Assembly (NCBI GenBank): GCA_017527065.1
Contig: JAFXQO010000042.1
Location: forward strand, 1 to 64,000
Source: Clostridia bacterium
Lineage (GTDB): Bacteria > Bacillota > Clostridia > Christensenellales > Aristaeellaceae
DNA: 64,000 bases
Direction: 5' to 3'
Shown here: one piece after another, positions 55,045 through 63,055 of the stretch
Layout of the letters: every line of letters starts with the position of its first letter
Numbering within the stretch: the stretch's first letter is position 1
Position numbers and translations under genes: made by a program
The notes under the pieces: model-generated
What the model was told of the DNA's origin: nothing
The model's input: the letters and a program-made list of their open reading frames with translations, nothing else
Databases searched by the model: none

Positions 55045-55127
55045 CTCCAGTTCTGGAGATATTCAAGACGGCAGAGTCACCAAAGATTGAGACTATTTTT
55101 TGTGCAACATTATCTCCAGTTCTGGAG
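55045..55127. promoter_or_regulatory. paired CTCCAG-TT-CTGGAG operators
   Basis: The 14-bp palindrome CTCCAGTTCTGGAG is at 55045-55058 and again at 55114-55127, centres 69 bp apart, in the divergent gap. The adjacent 77-residue HTH protein is the obvious candidate binder. Confidence 0.75.
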
Positions 55128-55178
55128 TTGATTTCGCGGAGGTTTTATGCTATACTCTTTGCGAAGGGAGTGTATAAA

Positions 55179-55412
55179 ATGATCGTATATGACAAGGCTC
55201 TCGCATTGTTTAAAGAGCGAGGAATCACCAGTTACACAGTGAAGCGCGACAAGGTAATAGGTCAAGAGAGTTGGAAGAAGCTCCAGCACGGTGGAGGGAT
55301 TGACACGCGAACCTTGAATGCTCTTTGCAAATATCTAAACTGTCAACCGGGAGACCTGCTTGAATATCGTCCCGATGAGGAAGACGAGGCGCAGAAGTCA
55401 GAAGGCGAATAG
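55179..55412 (+). CDS. small Cro/CI-type HTH regulator
   Basis: This 77-residue protein matches the small HTH_26-type regulators (VIGQESWKKLQHGGGIDTRTLNALCKYLNCQPGDLLEY). GAAGGGAG is close before the ATG. It is divergent from the small minus-strand cluster, with two identical palindromes between them, so autoregulation and control of that cluster are likely. Confidence 0.85.
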   Translation: MIVYDKALALFKERGITSYTVKRDKVIGQESWKKLQHGGGIDTRTLNALCKYLNCQPGDLLEYRPDEEDEAQKSEGE

Positions 55413-55452
55413 TGCCTAATCACGCATCATTGAGGGATTGTATTTAAGATGC

Positions 55453-55481
55453 TTGACTTTTTATAGGATATATCCTATAAT
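55453..55481 (+). promoter_or_regulatory. higBA promoter with nested operator
   Basis: TTGACT and TATAAT (55476-55481) are separated by 17 nt. A perfect 20-bp palindrome TTATAGGATATATCCTATAA (55461-55480) fills the spacer and most of the -10 box, so repressor binding would block RNA polymerase. Confidence 0.85.
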
Positions 55482-55504
55482 CTAACCAAAGAAGCGAGGC
55501 ACGC

Positions 55505-55870
55505 ATGAAAATAGAAGTCCTATTCTACGACCTGCCAAACGGCGAAGAGCCTGTCAAAGTATTCTTGGATTCGCTCGATCATAAAATGAGAGCAAAGATG
55601 CTACGGGAAATTGAGCTTCTGGAGAATAATGGCCCTGAGCTAAGAGAGCCGGATTCAAAGAATATTGGTGACGGTATCTTTGAGCTTCGCGCGAAGATCG
55701 GTTCTGATATATCGCGCGTGCTATACTTCTTCTTCATCGGTCGAAGGGCGATTCTGACAAATGGATTTGTCAAGAAGACGCAAAAGACACCAGAGGGAGA
55801 GATAGACAAGGCGAGACGTTACCGCGCAGAGTATCTAAGCAGGGAGGCGAAACAGCATGACAAACTTTAA
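55505..55870 (+). CDS. higB: HigB/RelE-type toxin (Gp49-like)
   Basis: This 121-residue type II toxin has the family features: the N-terminal EVLFYDLPNGEEPVKVFLDSL, the strand IFELRAKIGSDISRVLYFFF and the GFVKKTQKTPEGEIDKARR end with basic residues expected to contact mRNA on the ribosome. The toxin comes first and overlaps the antitoxin, the HigBA order. Confidence 0.88.
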   Translation: MKIEVLFYDLPNGEEPVKVFLDSLDHKMRAKMLREIELLENNGPELREPDSKNIGDGIFELRAKIGSDISRVLYFFFIGRRAILTNGFVKKTQKTPEGEIDKARRYRAEYLSREAKQHDKL

Positions 55871-56141
55871 GGATTATCTCAGAGAGCAGATGAAAGACCC
55901 TGAGTTTAAGAAAGAGTATGACGCGCTCGAAGTAGAATATGCCATTAAGCAAGCTATGCTCGACGCGCGGAAGGCCAGCGGATTAACGCAAAAAGAATTA
56001 GCTGACCGGACAGGCATAGCACAGGGAGACATTAGCAAGCTGGAGAATGGGACGGCTAATCCTTCTCTCAAAACATTGAAACGTCTGGCCGCTGGTATGG
56101 GTATGAAAATCAAGATTGAGTTTGTCGAGGCTCATTCGTAA
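55857..56141 (+). CDS. higA: HigA-type antitoxin
   Basis: This 94-residue XRE protein has the HTH ASGLTQKELADRTGIAQGDISKLENG at about 40-65. It neutralises HigB and probably binds the 20-bp palindrome in the promoter. The start overlaps the toxin gene by 14 nt, indicating translational coupling. Confidence 0.88.
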   Translation: MTNFKDYLREQMKDPEFKKEYDALEVEYAIKQAMLDARKASGLTQKELADRTGIAQGDISKLENGTANPSLKTLKRLAAGMGMKIKIEFVEAHS

Positions 56142-56142
56142 T

Positions 56143-56385
56143 ATGATTCGTCGAATTGCCAGAGTAGAACCTTTGCCAGATTATAAGCTGTCGGTCGTCT
56201 TTGATGATGGTAAGCATGTCGTGTATGACGTAAAGGGAGACTTTGCCTTACCTGGCTATTCTGCCATAAAGGAAGAGCGTTTATTTCAAACGGTGCAGCT
56301 TGATGAAAGCCGAACGTGCGTTTCGTGGTCAAATGACATTGACCTTCCGAGCGATGTAATCTATGAGTATGGCGAAGAATGCTAA
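56143..56385 (+). CDS. DUF2442 protein
   Basis: The 80-residue protein has the DUF2442 pattern: RIARVEPLPDYKLSVVFDDG then a strand and SWSNDIDLPSDVIYE. Such proteins are often next to toxin-antitoxin genes. It begins 1 bp after higA and is probably the third gene of that operon. Its function is unknown. Confidence 0.8.
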   Translation: MIRRIARVEPLPDYKLSVVFDDGKHVVYDVKGDFALPGYSAIKEERLFQTVQLDESRTCVSWSNDIDLPSDVIYEYGEEC

Positions 56386-56605
56386 TGTCACAAACAATAG
56401 TGATATAAGGCAAAACTATTCCCGCCAGGTCATATGCTGGCCTGCTTTTCTTTCAGAGACACGTTATCAAATACGGTCGAATCTGATAGAGTTTTTGGCA
56501 CTAGTATGAAATGGCTCTTTTAGAGGCAATATCAATATCAAAACACATATCATAATGTAATCGTCAATAACTCCCCATATTGAGAGAACCGGAGGAATTA
56601 GACAC

Positions 56606-57229
56606 ATGATTATTGGCTATGCACGGGTAAGCACACAGGAGCAAAATCTCTACAGGCAGCTAGATAATCTGAAAGAGGCTGGATGCGAAAAAATCTTTTG
56701 TGAGAAAATGACCGGAACTAAGGCGGACAGACCCGAATTAACAGAAATGTTGAAGATGTTGAAGGTGAGAGCGGATCAGCGAAAAGAACACAAGGATAAG
56801 TCGGGAGAAGAGTTGGAATGTGACACGCTGGTCATTGATAGTTTTTCACGTTTGAGCAGAAGCACGAAGGACCTGTTGGATACAGTGGAGTGTCTGACGG
56901 CGGAGGGTGTGAATATTATATCGCTCAAAGAGCAGCTGAACACGACCACAGCTTCGGGTAAAATGATGTTGACGATGTTATCGGCGCTTAGTCAGTTTGA
57001 ACGTGACCTCATCGTGGAGAGGACAAAAGACGGTCTGAAAGCAGCGAGGGCAAGAGGGCGTAAAGGTGGCAGACCGAAGGCGGGAAGTGTAAAAGCAAAA
57101 GCTGCGGCTATGGCGGCATATGATTCAAACGCTATGACAAACAAAGAAATCGCGGATCAATTCGGCGTCAGCACGGCCACGCTGAGTCGATGGATTAGAG
57201 AGCACAAGGATAAGCAGGCTATCGGGTAG
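56606..57229 (+). CDS. serine recombinase (resolvase/invertase)
   Basis: This 207-residue small serine recombinase has the nucleophile S9 in IGYARVSTQEQN, the DSFSRLSRS motif and EGVNIISLKEQL, followed by the long E helix and a C-terminal HTH (MTNKEIADQFGVSTATLSRWIREH). A GGAGGA box precedes the ATG. It sits just inside attR, opposite the tyrosine integrase. It could resolve dimers or invert a segment of the element. No inverted crossover sites were found. Confidence 0.92.
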   Translation: MIIGYARVSTQEQNLYRQLDNLKEAGCEKIFCEKMTGTKADRPELTEMLKMLKVRADQRKEHKDKSGEELECDTLVIDSFSRLSRSTKDLLDTVECLTAEGVNIISLKEQLNTTTASGKMMLTMLSALSQFERDLIVERTKDGLKAARARGRKGGRPKAGSVKAKAAAMAAYDSNAMTNKEIADQFGVSTATLSRWIREHKDKQAIG

Positions 57230-57426
57230 AGGTGGAACGGTCATACCATGCGAGGGGGATATGTTTACATCCTGAGTCTGCGTAGGAATCCTATTCAATT
57301 CGTCTAGGTGACTCATTTCACTCTGTCCCGAAAAAAATGACCTTGCATACTGCACGCATAAAGTGAATATCTATACCAAAATTAGTGGAATGTGTCTAAA
57401 TTGTATTAATAATAATTGTACGAAAT
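57230..57426. other. right-end intergenic segment of the element
   Basis: No gene is seen. The last bases before attR are AT-rich (TTGTATTAATAATAATTGTACGAAA). The nonamer GTACGAAAT near 57419-57427 also occurs in repeat copies 3 and 4 at about 46607 and 46751. This is too short to be sure of a link. Confidence 0.5.
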
Positions 57427-57482
57427 GCGCAAGAAGTACGGCCTGAAGGCCGCCCGCCGCGCGCCTCAGTTCTCCAAGCGCT
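57427..57482 (+). repeat. attR, 56-bp direct repeat (stranded rpsI tail)
   Basis: Identical to 35638-35693. It keeps the last 18 codons of the original rpsI, followed by TGA at 57481-57483 (the T is shared). Without the element this segment would be the real 3' end of rpsI. Confidence 0.95.
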
Positions 57483-57503
57483 GATCGAGACTTCAATATA
57501 TCA

Positions 57504-57545
57504 AAAGGCCCCGGAATTCAATGTTCCGAGGCCTTTCTTTTATTC
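57504..57545 (+). terminator. original rplM-rpsI operon terminator, displaced
   Basis: A 13-bp stem with one mismatch (57504-57516 with 57524-57536) and TTCAATG loop is followed by CTTTTATT. It lies 21 bp after the attR repeat, and so 21.8 kb away from the rpsI it used to serve. Confidence 0.85.
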
Positions 57546-57570
57546 TCCGTTTCTCTTTCGTGGGAGATTT

Positions 57571-58143
57571 TTATTGCCTTTTCTGCAGCTCGTCCTCCAG
57601 CCGGATGCCCTTCGCGTGGGCTTCCTTCGCGCGCTGCATGAACATGTCGATCATCTGGCGGTTGGTGACGCCTTGGGCGCGCATCTCGTTCTGCTTCTGC
57701 GCGAAGCTGTTCAGCCGCTCGCGCATCGCGTCGCGATAGGCGGCGTCCGGCGTTTCCGCGCCGACGCCATAGGCGTTCAGGCCGACCGCGCGGCAGTCGT
57801 TCATGGCCATATCCATGTGATAGTCGCTGCTGACCACGGCCACGCGCTTGTCCGGCCCAATGAGGTCGAAGGCGTTGAGCATGTTCTCCAGCGTCACGCG
57901 GGATTTGTCCTCCAGCTGGATGATATCCTCGGGCACACCGCGCTCGACGAGCATCTCCTTCATGACCTCCGCTTCGGTGCGCTCCCGCTCGTGCGTCAGC
58001 CCGCCGCAAGGCATGATCAGCGGCGCGCCGGTCTCGCGCCAGAGCGCGACAGCCCGGTCGATGCGGCGCTTGAGGTCATCCGAGGGCAAATTACCCGGCA
58101 AGAGCCTGTGTCCCAATACGATGATGACATCCGTCTTTTCCAT
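57571..58143 (-). CDS. DUF218/YdcF-like protein
   Basis: This 190-residue protein has the DUF218 fold signatures: DVIIVLGHRLLPG at the N-terminus, MPCGGLTHERERTEAEVMKEMLVERGVP, and VVSSDYHMDMAM. GGAGGA lies 7 nt before the ATG at 58143, which is preferred to an upstream TTG. Relatives bind nucleotides or act in envelope metabolism, but the role is unknown. The promoter-proximal gene is the NYN gene 33 bp upstream. Confidence 0.82.
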   Translation of the reverse strand: MEKTDVIIVLGHRLLPGNLPSDDLKRRIDRAVALWRETGAPLIMPCGGLTHERERTEAEVMKEMLVERGVPEDIIQLEDKSRVTLENMLNAFDLIGPDKRVAVVSSDYHMDMAMNDCRAVGLNAYGVGAETPDAAYRDAMRERLNSFAQKQNEMRAQGVTNRQMIDMFMQRAKEAHAKGIRLEDELQKRQ

Positions 58144-58176
58144 TGCGGCATCCTCCAATCTTTTTCCCGTCCGGCC

Positions 58177-59292
58177 TCACTGCCGGGCCGCGATTTCCTT
58201 CACCAGCTGGTAATACTCCCGGCCGACGTTGTTGCCAAAGGTGGTGCGCAGTTTGTTGTAGGCGGCGCGCTGATTGGCGCTGGACGAAAAGATCTCCACG
58301 ATCTGCGCGGCGATTTCCTCCGTCAGGCCGGCCTCCGTCAGCAGCGCCATGGGATCGGCGGGGGCGTCTTCCTGAGAGGGCTCGTTCCCGCCGAAGGCAG
58401 GTTCGGCGGCTGCGGTTTCCGGCTCAGCGGGCGTTTCCGTCGAAGCGGTCTCCGCGGCGGGGGCTTCGGCGACGTCGTCCGGCTCAATGGCCGCCGGCTC
58501 AGACACGCCTTCCAGCGGCGTCGCCTCGGGCAGGCTCAGCCAGCTGTTGCCGTCCTCGCCGTCCTCGATCCGGAACACATTGCCGAAGGTGCTCGTCAAA
58601 TAATTCAGCGGCTTTTTGCCGGAGCCCTTCTTGTCCGCCTGATATTCCGGCAGCCGGTTCAGCAGCGGGAAGAGCACGCCGGTCTGGATGCGGCCGCCGC
58701 GGGAGGACAGCTGCCTCATGATGAACTCCCGCAGGATGGCGACGCGTTCCTCGTGGCTGCGGCTGGCCGCCTTGGACGTGCGGGAGGGCTTCGGCGCGGG
58801 GGCCGCGGCTTCCGCCTTGGCGGGCGCGGGCTGTGGGTTCTGGGGTTTGGGGGCGGGCTGGGCCTTCTGCGCCTGCGGCTTGGTGGGCTGCAGCACCACG
58901 AAGCTGGTGCAGGCCGTGCGCCAGAGCTCGTTCGCCTTGTCCGTGCCCATGCCGATCACTTCGATGCCCGCCTCGCGCAGGCGGATGGACAGCGCGGAGA
59001 AATCGCTGTCGCTGGAGGCGATGATCACGCCGTCCACGTCCCCCGCCTGCAGCACGTCCATCGCGCCGATGACCAGAGCGATGTCGGAGGAGTTCTTGCC
59101 CTTCGCGGCCTTGATCGTCAGGTTGGGATGGATGGCGTATTTCAGAACCGGGGCCACCCAGGCGGACAGGGCCGTCGCCGCCCCATAGATTTCTTTATGC
59201 ACGACGGTGCCGAGGGAAGCCGCGTGGTTGAAAATGAGACCTGCCGAAGCGGGCAGTACGTTTTCAGCGTCAATGAGAATTGCCAGATTCAT
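58177..59292 (-). CDS. NYN-domain (PIN-like) RNase-type protein with OST-HTH-like domain
   Basis: The 371-residue protein starts with a NYN domain (about 1-150). It shows the acidic residues expected of PIN-like nucleases: D7 in ILIDAEN, SSDIALVIGAMD and ASSDSDFSAL. A Pro/Ala/Lys linker (about 150-180) follows, then a helical module (about 180-250) resembling OST-HTH/LOTUS RNA-binding domains, and an acidic tail with a second helical module. It is probably an RNA-acting nuclease. The target is unknown. Confidence 0.82.
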   Translation of the reverse strand: MNLAILIDAENVLPASAGLIFNHAASLGTVVHKEIYGAATALSAWVAPVLKYAIHPNLTIKAAKGKNSSDIALVIGAMDVLQAGDVDGVIIASSDSDFSALSIRLREAGIEVIGMGTDKANELWRTACTSFVVLQPTKPQAQKAQPAPKPQNPQPAPAKAEAAAPAPKPSRTSKAASRSHEERVAILREFIMRQLSSRGGRIQTGVLFPLLNRLPEYQADKKGSGKKPLNYLTSTFGNVFRIEDGEDGNSWLSLPEATPLEGVSEPAAIEPDDVAEAPAAETASTETPAEPETAAAEPAFGGNEPSQEDAPADPMALLTEAGLTEEIAAQIVEIFSSSANQRAAYNKLRTTFGNNVGREYYQLVKEIAARQ

Positions 59293-59423
59293 TTGAGGTA
59301 CAGTCCTTTCTTTCGTTATGAATATACTATATCACAATCCCAGCCGAAAGTCCATATGCGCAGCGGCGCTGATGTTTATTAAACGTTTCGTCTTTGTTCA
59401 TCTTCAGGCCATCTTTGCGCCTT

Positions 59424-59452
59424 GAAAGCGCCCGTTCGATGTGCTAAAATGA
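59424..59452 (+). promoter_or_regulatory. putative promoter of the clostripain-family gene
   Basis: TTGAAA and TAAAAT are separated by 17 nt, 25 bp before the chosen ATG. Confidence 0.55.
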
Positions 59453-59477
59453 TTGCATGGAGAAATGGAGGATCATA

Positions 59478-61388
59478 ATGAAATATCTGAAACGAATTCC
59501 CGCGGGCCTCATGGCCCTGCTCATCCTGCTGAACGGCTGCCCGGCCAGCGCCGGCGCGCTGGCGCGGTTCCTGAACCGCAAGACGCAGTCCAACGTCACC
59601 GTCATGGTCTATTTCGACGGCTCCGACCTGGAAGAAAACGACGGATCCGCCACCGCCGACATCAACGAAATACTCTACGCAAACGCGGACGCCAACGTGA
59701 ACATCATCCTCTGCACCGGCGGGGCGAAGGAATGGCACAACAGTGTCATCGATCAGGATACAAACGAATACTACCGCGTCAAAAACGGTCAGCTCGAGCG
59801 CGTCAAAGACGCCGGCCTCAAAAACATGACCGACCCGGACACGCTGGCCGAATTCGTGTCCTTCTGCGCGGAAAACTACCCGGCCGAGCGCAATTTTCTC
59901 ATCATGTGGGATCACGGCGGCGGCTCGCTGTACGGCTTCGGCGTGGACGAGCGCTTCCCGGGCTTTCACATGATGTCTGTGAGCGAGATGTGCGACGCCC
60001 TGGACAGCACCGGCATCCACTTTGATTTCGTCGGCTTCGACGCCTGCCTGATGGCGACCGCGGAAACAGCCGTCGGCCTGGCCGGCTGCGCCGACTACCT
60101 GATCGCCTCCGAAGAGACGGAGCCCGACACCGGCTGGTATTACACCGGCTGGCTCTCGCGCCTCTCCCAGGAGCCGGACATCGACACGGAAACCCTCGGG
60201 CGCTATATCATCGACGAATTCATGAAAAAATCGCTCGAAATCGACCCCCACGACACGCTCACGCTCTCCATGATCGACCTGGACCGTTTCCAGGACGCCA
60301 CGCTGCCCTGCCTGTGGACCTTCGCCGCGGACGCCTCCCAGCTGATTGACGACGGGCGATTCGCCGCCATTTCACACGCGCGGAACGGCTCGCGGAGCTT
60401 CGGCGAGGACGAATACGACCAGATCGACCTGCTCGATTTCGCCTCGCATGTGGGCACAGACAGCGCCGCGGCGCTGATCGAATCGCTGACAGACGCCATC
60501 GTTTACAGCCGCGCCACCCGCAACATGGAGGGCGCCTCCGGTATGGCCATCTACTTCCCCTTCAAGCAGACGGACGAACTGAACAGCATGATGAAGACTT
60601 ATGGCAGCCTGGGCTGGGACGCCCGCTACCTCTCCCTCATCGCCAGCTTCGCCAGCCTCCAGATGGCCGGCCATCAGGCCGGCGCGGACGAGGACACGGA
60701 ACGCGACTGGTACGACGCCGAGTACGTCAACGAACAGTCCAGCTTCCTGATCGAAAACCAGTTTGACAGCGAAGAACTGTGCATCGACCTCAAAAACGAC
60801 GAGTACTACGCCCTCTCCCTCTCGCCGGAGGCCTGGGACCTGATCGTCGACATTCAGCTACAAGCCTACCTGGACGACGGCGAAGGCTACATCGAGCTGG
60901 GCAGCGACGACACCTTCGTCTTCGACGAGGACGATGATCTCATGGTCGACTTCGACTACACCTGGGTCTCGCTGAACGGGCAAACCGTCGCCTACTACGC
61001 CGAGGATTACATCGAATACGGCGACTATTACTACTACGAAGGTTACGTTCCCATCGAGTTCAAGGGCCGCGACGCGCATCTCATCCTCGCCTGGGACAGC
61101 GAGCACGAGGGCGGCTACGTGCGCGGTGTGCGCTATCCCTCAAAGCACGGCGCTTTTTCGCGCCAACTTGTGCGCCTGCACAACGGCGATTCCTTCCGCC
61201 CCCTGTGCGACTACTATGACTACGACGGCGAATTCATCGACACCTTTTATTTCGGCGATGCCATCAAAGTCAAAGGCGAAATCAGCGTGACGTATGAAGA
61301 AGTCGGCTGCGACGAAACCGCCTTCTGCTACATGCTCACCGACATCTACGGCAACAACTACTGGACGGAATACGTCTATACCTACTGA
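59478..61388 (+). CDS. secreted clostripain-family (C11) cysteine peptidase
   Basis: This 636-residue protein has an N-terminal lipoprotein-type signal (LMALLILLNGCP, with a possible lipobox cysteine). The C11 catalytic pair is the His in LIMWDHGGG (about residue 158) and the Cys in VGFDACLMA (about residue 191). A C-terminal beta-rich region of about 200 residues with many acidic residues may bind calcium or substrate. Clostripains cut after arginine or lysine. GGAGG selects the ATG at 59478 over one at 59457. Confidence 0.88.
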   Translation: MKYLKRIPAGLMALLILLNGCPASAGALARFLNRKTQSNVTVMVYFDGSDLEENDGSATADINEILYANADANVNIILCTGGAKEWHNSVIDQDTNEYYRVKNGQLERVKDAGLKNMTDPDTLAEFVSFCAENYPAERNFLIMWDHGGGSLYGFGVDERFPGFHMMSVSEMCDALDSTGIHFDFVGFDACLMATAETAVGLAGCADYLIASEETEPDTGWYYTGWLSRLSQEPDIDTETLGRYIIDEFMKKSLEIDPHDTLTLSMIDLDRFQDATLPCLWTFAADASQLIDDGRFAAISHARNGSRSFGEDEYDQIDLLDFASHVGTDSAAALIESLTDAIVYSRATRNMEGASGMAIYFPFKQTDELNSMMKTYGSLGWDARYLSLIASFASLQMAGHQAGADEDTERDWYDAEYVNEQSSFLIENQFDSEELCIDLKNDEYYALSLSPEAWDLIVDIQLQAYLDDGEGYIELGSDDTFVFDEDDDLMVDFDYTWVSLNGQTVAYYAEDYIEYGDYYYYEGYVPIEFKGRDAHLILAWDSEHEGGYVRGVRYPSKHGAFSRQLVRLHNGDSFRPLCDYYDYDGEFIDTFYFGDAIKVKGEISVTYEEVGCDETAFCYMLTDIYGNNYWTEYVYTY

Positions 61389-61465
61389 TTCCAACGCGCG
61401 AACAGGTGGCGCCCTCCGGCAGGGGGACGCCGCCTTCCATTTGTACCGTTACACTATATCACGCC

Positions 61466-62059
61466 TTATATCACGCCGAAATGCCGCAGCAGGATCTCCA
61501 CGCCGATCAGAATCAGGATTACGCCGCCGGTGATCTCGGCGCCTTTTTTGTAGCGCGCGCCGAAAACGCTGCCGATGCGCACGCCCGCCATGGATATCAG
61601 GCAGGTGGTCGCCGCCGTGAGGGCGCAGGCCAGCAGGGTATTCGCCATCTCCGAAGCCGCCAGAACGCTCACCGGCACCATGGCGTAGCTGATGCCCACG
61701 GCCAGCGCGTCGATGCTTGTGGCCACGGCCAGCATGAGCATCTCCCTGGGATGCAGCGTCGCGGTTTCCTCTTCCGGTTTTTCCTCCCCGGAAAACGCCT
61801 CGCGCAGCATGTTCGCGCCGATCAGCGACAGCAGCGCGAAGGCCACCCACGGCGCGATCGCGTTGACGAAGCGTTCAAACTGAACGCCCAAGAGATACCC
61901 CGTGAACGGCATGAGCCCCTGGAACGCGCCGAACCACGCGCCGACCACCGCGGCGTTTTTCAGGGTGATCCGCCGCATGGCCAGCCCCTTGCATATCGAC
62001 ACGGCAAACGCGTCCATCGACAGCCCGACCGCGATCAGCAGCACGCTCAACAGGTCCAA
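61466..62059 (-). CDS. mntP: manganese efflux pump MntP
   Basis: This 197-residue protein has six membrane spans in two related halves. The paired motifs GLSMDAFAVSICKG and ATSIDALAVGISY each carry the conserved aspartate needed for Mn(II) export. The upstream gap of 55 bp is too short to hold a yybP-ykoY riboswitch, and no MntR box is recognised. Confidence 0.93.
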   Translation of the reverse strand: MDLLSVLLIAVGLSMDAFAVSICKGLAMRRITLKNAAVVGAWFGAFQGLMPFTGYLLGVQFERFVNAIAPWVAFALLSLIGANMLREAFSGEEKPEEETATLHPREMLMLAVATSIDALAVGISYAMVPVSVLAASEMANTLLACALTAATTCLISMAGVRIGSVFGARYKKGAEITGGVILILIGVEILLRHFGVI

Positions 62060-62114
62060 AGCGCTTCATCTCCTCCTGGCTTTCATAAGAAAACAATATG
62101 CCGGTCAATCCCCG

Positions 62115-62957
62115 TCATACGGCCACGCGCGTGCCGGGTTCAGCCGCCGCCCGGAGCACCGCTTCGCGCAGCTTCATGCACTCGATCGTCTCCCCCTGCG
62201 GTACGGGCTCCTTCCCGCCCTCGTAGAACATGATAATATCCTTCAGCAGGTTCGGGAAGAAGGCCGAGTTGACCGGCGCGTATTCGCTGGCCGTGCCCGC
62301 ATTCCGCTGCACATCCAGCGCGTAGGGCATGTTCGCGCCGTAGATCAGCGCCGCGCTGCGGCCGCCGTCGTACTCGATGTGGCAGATGGCGTGATCCCTG
62401 CCGCCGGCGCAGACCACCGAGCGCGCGCCCACGCCCATCAGGCACACGATCATCTCCAGCTGGTGCACGCAGTATTCCTCCAGCGAACTGCCGCCGCCGG
62501 CCACAAACGCGCTGTAGGGCCTTTCAAAGGCCTTTAGCTCCTCGGCGTAGCGCAGCGCGGAGGTGGAGAATATCTTCGCGCCCCATTCCCGGCTCAGCTC
62601 GAACAGACGCCGGGCCGTGGCCGCGTCGGGGGCGAAGGTCTTGTCGATGTAAGTCAGCTTGCCGAATCTGAGCGCGCGCTCGGCGTAGGGCAGGTGCTTT
62701 TCCGGATTGCTCGGCGCGAGGATCAGCAGCGCGTCGCTCTTCTCGCAGAGCGCTTCCAGCGTATCGCAGGGCTCCGCGCCGAATTTCGCGCACCACGCCG
62801 CCGTGGAAAGCAGCCCTTCCGGCTCGGCTTCCTCCGCCCATCCGTAGGCCACCCGGTAATCCGTGCCCAGCGCTTCGTTCGCCTGGGCGATCCACGCCGG
62901 GTAGTTGTTCGCGTGCCACTCGTCAAGCCTGTAATCAATGAAACCTATCTTTTTCAT
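62115..62957 (-). CDS. Gfo/Idh/MocA-like oxidoreductase
   Basis: The 280-residue protein resembles the Gfo/Idh/MocA family in the middle (DALLILAPSNPEKHLPYAERALRFGKLTYIDKTFA), including the conserved Lys of the catalytic E-K-P block, here DKTFA. The N-terminal nucleotide loop does not show GxGxxG, so cofactor binding is uncertain. It lies 55 bp upstream of mntP on the same strand. The substrate is unknown. Confidence 0.65.
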   Translation of the reverse strand: MKKIGFIDYRLDEWHANNYPAWIAQANEALGTDYRVAYGWAEEAEPEGLLSTAAWCAKFGAEPCDTLEALCEKSDALLILAPSNPEKHLPYAERALRFGKLTYIDKTFAPDAATARRLFELSREWGAKIFSTSALRYAEELKAFERPYSAFVAGGGSSLEEYCVHQLEMIVCLMGVGARSVVCAGGRDHAICHIEYDGGRSAALIYGANMPYALDVQRNAGTASEYAPVNSAFFPNLLKDIIMFYEGGKEPVPQGETIECMKLREAVLRAAAEPGTRVAV

Positions 62958-63055
62958 GCCTTTCCGTCCTCCCGCGCGCTCCGGAGCGCATTGATATGAC
63001 CGCCGACTATTATATCATATTCCCCGCCTTTTGTATATCGCCCGGCGCGATAAAA

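Larger units (their letters stand above)
35638..57482. mobile_element. 21.8-kb element integrated in the 3' end of rpsI
   Basis: A perfect 56-bp direct repeat of the rpsI 3' end is at both ends (35638-35693 and 57427-57482). A tyrosine integrase gene lies 176 bp inside the left repeat. The interior is visibly more AT-rich than both flanks. Contents: integrase, tape-measure protein, helicase-like protein, broken homing endonuclease, regulators, HigBA, serine recombinase and many unknowns. No conjugation or DNA-packaging genes are recognised. It behaves like a site-specific integrative element or phage satellite, and mobility is inferred, not shown. Confidence 0.93.

Noticed and set aside
35694..57482. 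Conjugative element (ICE/IME) interpretation
   Set aside because: No relaxase, coupling protein or T4SS component is recognisable on either strand.
61466..62114. yybP-ykoY manganese riboswitch before mntP
   Set aside because: Only about 55 bp separate mntP from the upstream gene and no riboswitch core is visible.
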